Positions 6,136-7,840 of a stretch of DNA of 7,840 bases are shown one piece after another (position 1 is the stretch's first letter; the number at the start of each line of letters is the position of its first letter). The position numbers and the translations under genes are program-made. The notes below the pieces were generated by a model. That model had not been told where the DNA came from. It saw only the letters and a program-made list of their open reading frames with translations, and did no database searches. The stretch is from an uncultured Enterobacter sp. (GTDB lineage: Bacteria; Pseudomonadota; Gammaproteobacteria; Enterobacterales; Enterobacteriaceae), in the NCBI GenBank assembly GCA_946477805.1, contig CAMKZP010000162.1, forward strand, positions 1 through 7,840, given 5' to 3'.

Positions 6136-6169
6136 GCCCCGTCTGCTGATGTCGTGACGGGGCGCTTTT
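6136..6169 (+). terminator. Rho-independent terminator of the aminotransferase/binding-protein operon
   Basis: GCCCCGTC (6136-6143) pairs perfectly with GACGGGGC (6156-6163) across a 12-base loop and is followed by GC and a run of four T (6166-6169). It begins 12 bases after the stop codon of the binding-protein gene. It should separate that operon from opgD, which then needs its own promoter. Confidence 0.85.
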
Positions 6170-6296
6170 AATACACTTCATCCTTCAAGCTGCCTCTGCG
6201 TTGGCTACGTCTGTTCACCCCAGTCACTTACTTCAGTAAGCTCCTGGGGATTCTCAGACTTGCCGCCTTGATCCAGCATGAATGATTTTGTGTATT
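6170..6296. repeat. ERIC (enterobacterial repetitive intergenic consensus) element
   Basis: The core CCCCAGTCACTTACTT (6218-6233 region) followed by GTAAGCTCCTGGGGATT matches the ERIC consensus from which the ERIC2 and ERIC1R typing primers derive. The central palindrome is CCCCAG, CTTACT, AGTAAG, CTGGGG, with three-base internal loops; GTCTG and CAGAC arms extend it. The ends are inverted repeats as well, AATACAC at 6170-6176 and GTGTATT at 6290-6296, and the outer 22 bases match at about 17 positions. The resulting 127 bp is the canonical full length. TTA occurs at both edges (6168-6170 and 6296-6298), consistent with a short target duplication but also with chance. ERICs are non-autonomous and non-coding; transcribed copies fold into long hairpins. 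This one touches the upstream terminator's T run and lies 184 nt before opgD. Confidence 0.95.
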
Positions 6297-6480
6297 TACT
6301 GTTTTTTACACCCCTTTCAGGCCGTTCTGGTCGACAGAAAATATTTCTCACTTTGTGCATATATTCACCGGCCAACAATTGGATTCTTAACCGTTTTTGT
6401 TTAGGCTGTGCGTTCTTTCCTGCCGCCGTTTCGCCGGGTGCGAAACTCATTCACACGACCATAAGGACGTTTTCTCAGGC
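6297..6480 (+). promoter_or_regulatory. opgD upstream leader/promoter region
   Basis: Since a terminator ends the upstream operon, a promoter for opgD should lie here or within the ERIC. The best -10-like hexamer is TATATT (6360-6365), but its nearest good -35 (TCGACA, 6331-6336) is 23 bases away, which is too far; no confident promoter is called. The ribosome-binding site candidate AAGGA (6463-6467) is 13 bases from the ATG, longer than usual. No gene is seen in this stretch. Confidence 0.4.
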
Positions 6481-7840
6481 ATGAATCGCAGACGTTTTCT
6501 ACAAGGCTCGCTGGCCGTGGCTGCCCTGAGCGGCACTTCTGGCCTTGCTTCACTGTTTTCCAAAGCGGCATACGCCGCTGACTCTGACATTGCTGACGGA
6601 CAGAGCCGTCGTTTTGACTTCTCCGTGCTGCAGTCCATGGCCCGAGATATGGCGAAAACCCCGTGGGGCGGTGCGCCGCGTCCGCTGCCGGAAACGCTGG
6701 CGACCATGACGCCGCAGGCCTATAACGCCATTCGTTACGATGAGAAGCAGTCGCTGTGGAACAACATTGAAGGCCGCCAGCTGGACGTGCAGTTCTTCCA
6801 CATGGGAATGGGTTTCCGTCGCCGCGTGCGGATGTTCTCGCTGGATCGGTCCACGTCTCTGGCGCGTGAGATCCACTTCCGCCCTGAGCTGTTTAGCTAC
6901 GGTGAAACGGGCGTTGATACCAAACAGCTGGAAGGGCAAAGCGACCTGGGGTTTGCGGGCTTCCGCGCCTTTAAGGCGCCCGAGCTGGCGCGCCGTGATA
7001 TCGTCTCTTTCCTCGGCGCGAGCTACTTCCGCGCGGTTGATGATACCTACCAGTACGGCCTTTCCGCCCGTGGCCTGGCGGTGGATACCTTTACCGATAC
7101 GCCGGAAGAGTTTCCGGATTTCACCGCCTTCTGGTTCGAAACCGTTAAGCCCGGCGACACCACCTTCACGGTTTACACCCTGCTGGACAGCCCGAGCATC
7201 ACCGGCGCCTATAAGTTCGTGATCCACTGCGAAAAGAGCCAGGTGATTATGGACGTTGAAAACCACCTCTACGCGCGTAAAGACATCAAGCAGCTGGGCA
7301 TCGCGCCGATGACCAGCATGTTTAGCTGCGGCAACAACGAGCGCCGCATGTGCGACACGATTCATCCGCAAATTCATGACTCCGACCGTCTGGCCATGTG
7401 GCGCGGCAACGGCGAGTGGGTTTGCCGTCCGCTGAACAACCCGCAGAAGCTGCAGTTCAACGCCTTTATGGATAAGAACCCGAAAGGCTTTGGCCTGCTG
7501 CAGCTTGACCGCGATTTCTCTCACTATCAGGACATCATGGGCTGGTATAACAAGCGCCCAAGCCTGTGGGTTGAGCCGCGCAACAGCTGGGGTAAAGGGT
7601 CCGTCGGGCTGATGGAGATCCCGACGACCGGTGAAACGCTCGATAACGTGGTCTGCTTCTGGCAGCCGGAGCAGGCGGTGCAGGCGGGCGATGAGCTCGA
7701 TTTCAAATACCGCCTCTACTGGAGCGCCCAGCCGCCGGTGCGTTCACCGCTGGCCAACGTCTTCGCCACCCGCACCGGCATGGGCGGGTTCCCGGAAGGC
7801 TGGGCGCCGGGCGAGCACTACCCGAAAGCGTGGGCGCGCC
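6481..7840 (+). CDS. opgD: OpgD (MdoD), periplasmic glucan biosynthesis protein, 3' end missing
   Basis: Translation from the ATG at 6481 stays open to the window edge (453 codons plus one base) and is nearly identical, by recalled sequence, to E. coli OpgD (551 residues); about 98 residues are missing. The N-terminus MNRRRFLQGSLAVAAL is a twin-arginine signal (Arg3-Arg5, Phe6), with cleavage likely after Ala32 (AYA|AD), so the folded protein is exported by Tat to the periplasm. The family (MdoG/OpgG, PF04349) sets the backbone length and structure of osmoregulated periplasmic glucans. E. coli OpgD was recently assigned beta-1,2-glucanase activity (GH186), with Asp388 as catalytic acid and Asp300 also important as I remember. 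Numbering is collinear and both are Asp here (codons at 7642-7644 and 7378-7380). No in-frame start lies close upstream, so the ATG is fixed despite a 13-base gap to AAGGA. Confidence 0.95.
   Translation, partial: MNRRRFLQGSLAVAALSGTSGLASLFSKAAYAADSDIADGQSRRFDFSVLQSMARDMAKTPWGGAPRPLPETLATMTPQAYNAIRYDEKQSLWNNIEGRQLDVQFFHMGMGFRRRVRMFSLDRSTSLAREIHFRPELFSYGETGVDTKQLEGQSDLGFAGFRAFKAPELARRDIVSFLGASYFRAVDDTYQYGLSARGLAVDTFTDTPEEFPDFTAFWFETVKPGDTTFTVYTLLDSPSITGAYKFVIHCEKSQVIMDVENHLYARKDIKQLGIAPMTSMFSCGNNERRMCDTIHPQIHDSDRLAMWRGNGEWVCRPLNNPQKLQFNAFMDKNPKGFGLLQLDRDFSHYQDIMGWYNKRPSLWVEPRNSWGKGSVGLMEIPTTGETLDNVVCFWQPEQAVQAGDELDFKYRLYWSAQPPVRSPLANVFATRTGMGGFPEGWAPGEHYPKAWAR

Noticed and set aside
6278..6484. 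Small plus-strand frame from the ERIC end into the opgD start
   Set aside because: It starts inside a non-coding repeat, has no good ribosome-binding site and resembles nothing known.
6550..7524. Long open frame on the minus strand (324 codons) opposite opgD
   Set aside because: Antisense shadow of a well-conserved gene; no family resemblance and no supporting ribosome-binding site.
1..7840. CRISPR arrays, tRNA or rRNA genes, insertion sequences, phage genes or toxin-antitoxin pairs
   Set aside because: No regularly spaced repeats, no cloverleaf-like gene and no transposase or integrase reading frame was seen on either strand.

Overview
The window reads as chromosomal DNA of an Enterobacter-like member of the Enterobacteriaceae. 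The evidence is near-identity of ydcI, ydcJ and opgD to the E. coli proteins as I remember them, a textbook ERIC repeat, E. coli-type Chi octamers and GC-rich coding sequence. Genus is an inference; Enterobacter, Lelliottia, Leclercia and Klebsiella relatives all remain possible.

Layout. Positions 1-87 (minus) hold the first 29 codons of the LysR-type regulator gene ydcI. A 227-nt divergent spacer leads to ydcJ (315-1658, plus), a DUF1338 family Fe(II) 2-oxoacid dioxygenase/decarboxylase. A type-B carboxylesterase (1701-3206, plus) follows after 42 nt and overlaps the 3' end of a convergent LysR-type regulator gene (3193-4035, minus) by 14 nt. From a 113-nt divergent promoter region rich in dyad symmetry, a PLP aminotransferase of the YbdL (methionine aminotransferase) type (4149-5318, plus) and a periplasmic amino-acid-binding protein of the HisJ/ArgT type (5350-6123, plus) are read, ending at a strong intrinsic terminator (6136-6169). 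A 127-bp ERIC element (6170-6296) abuts that terminator. After a 184-nt leader comes opgD (6481 to beyond 7840, plus), the Tat-exported periplasmic glucan protein, cut by the window end with about 98 codons missing.

Biology. In E. coli K-12, as I remember it, ydcI, ydcJ and opgD are direct neighbours. The esterase, regulator, aminotransferase and binding-protein genes therefore look like a four-gene accessory block lodged between ydcJ and opgD. The block contains the parts to capture an amino acid in the periplasm and to convert it to its 2-oxo acid. The adjacent ydcJ product belongs to a family that oxidatively decarboxylates a 2-oxo acid, 2-oxoadipate in lysine catabolism. A coordinated amino-acid to 2-oxo-acid to hydroxy-acid route is an attractive hypothesis but unproven. 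No permease or ATPase partner for the binding protein lies in the window. No phage, IS element, CRISPR array, tRNA or rRNA was seen.
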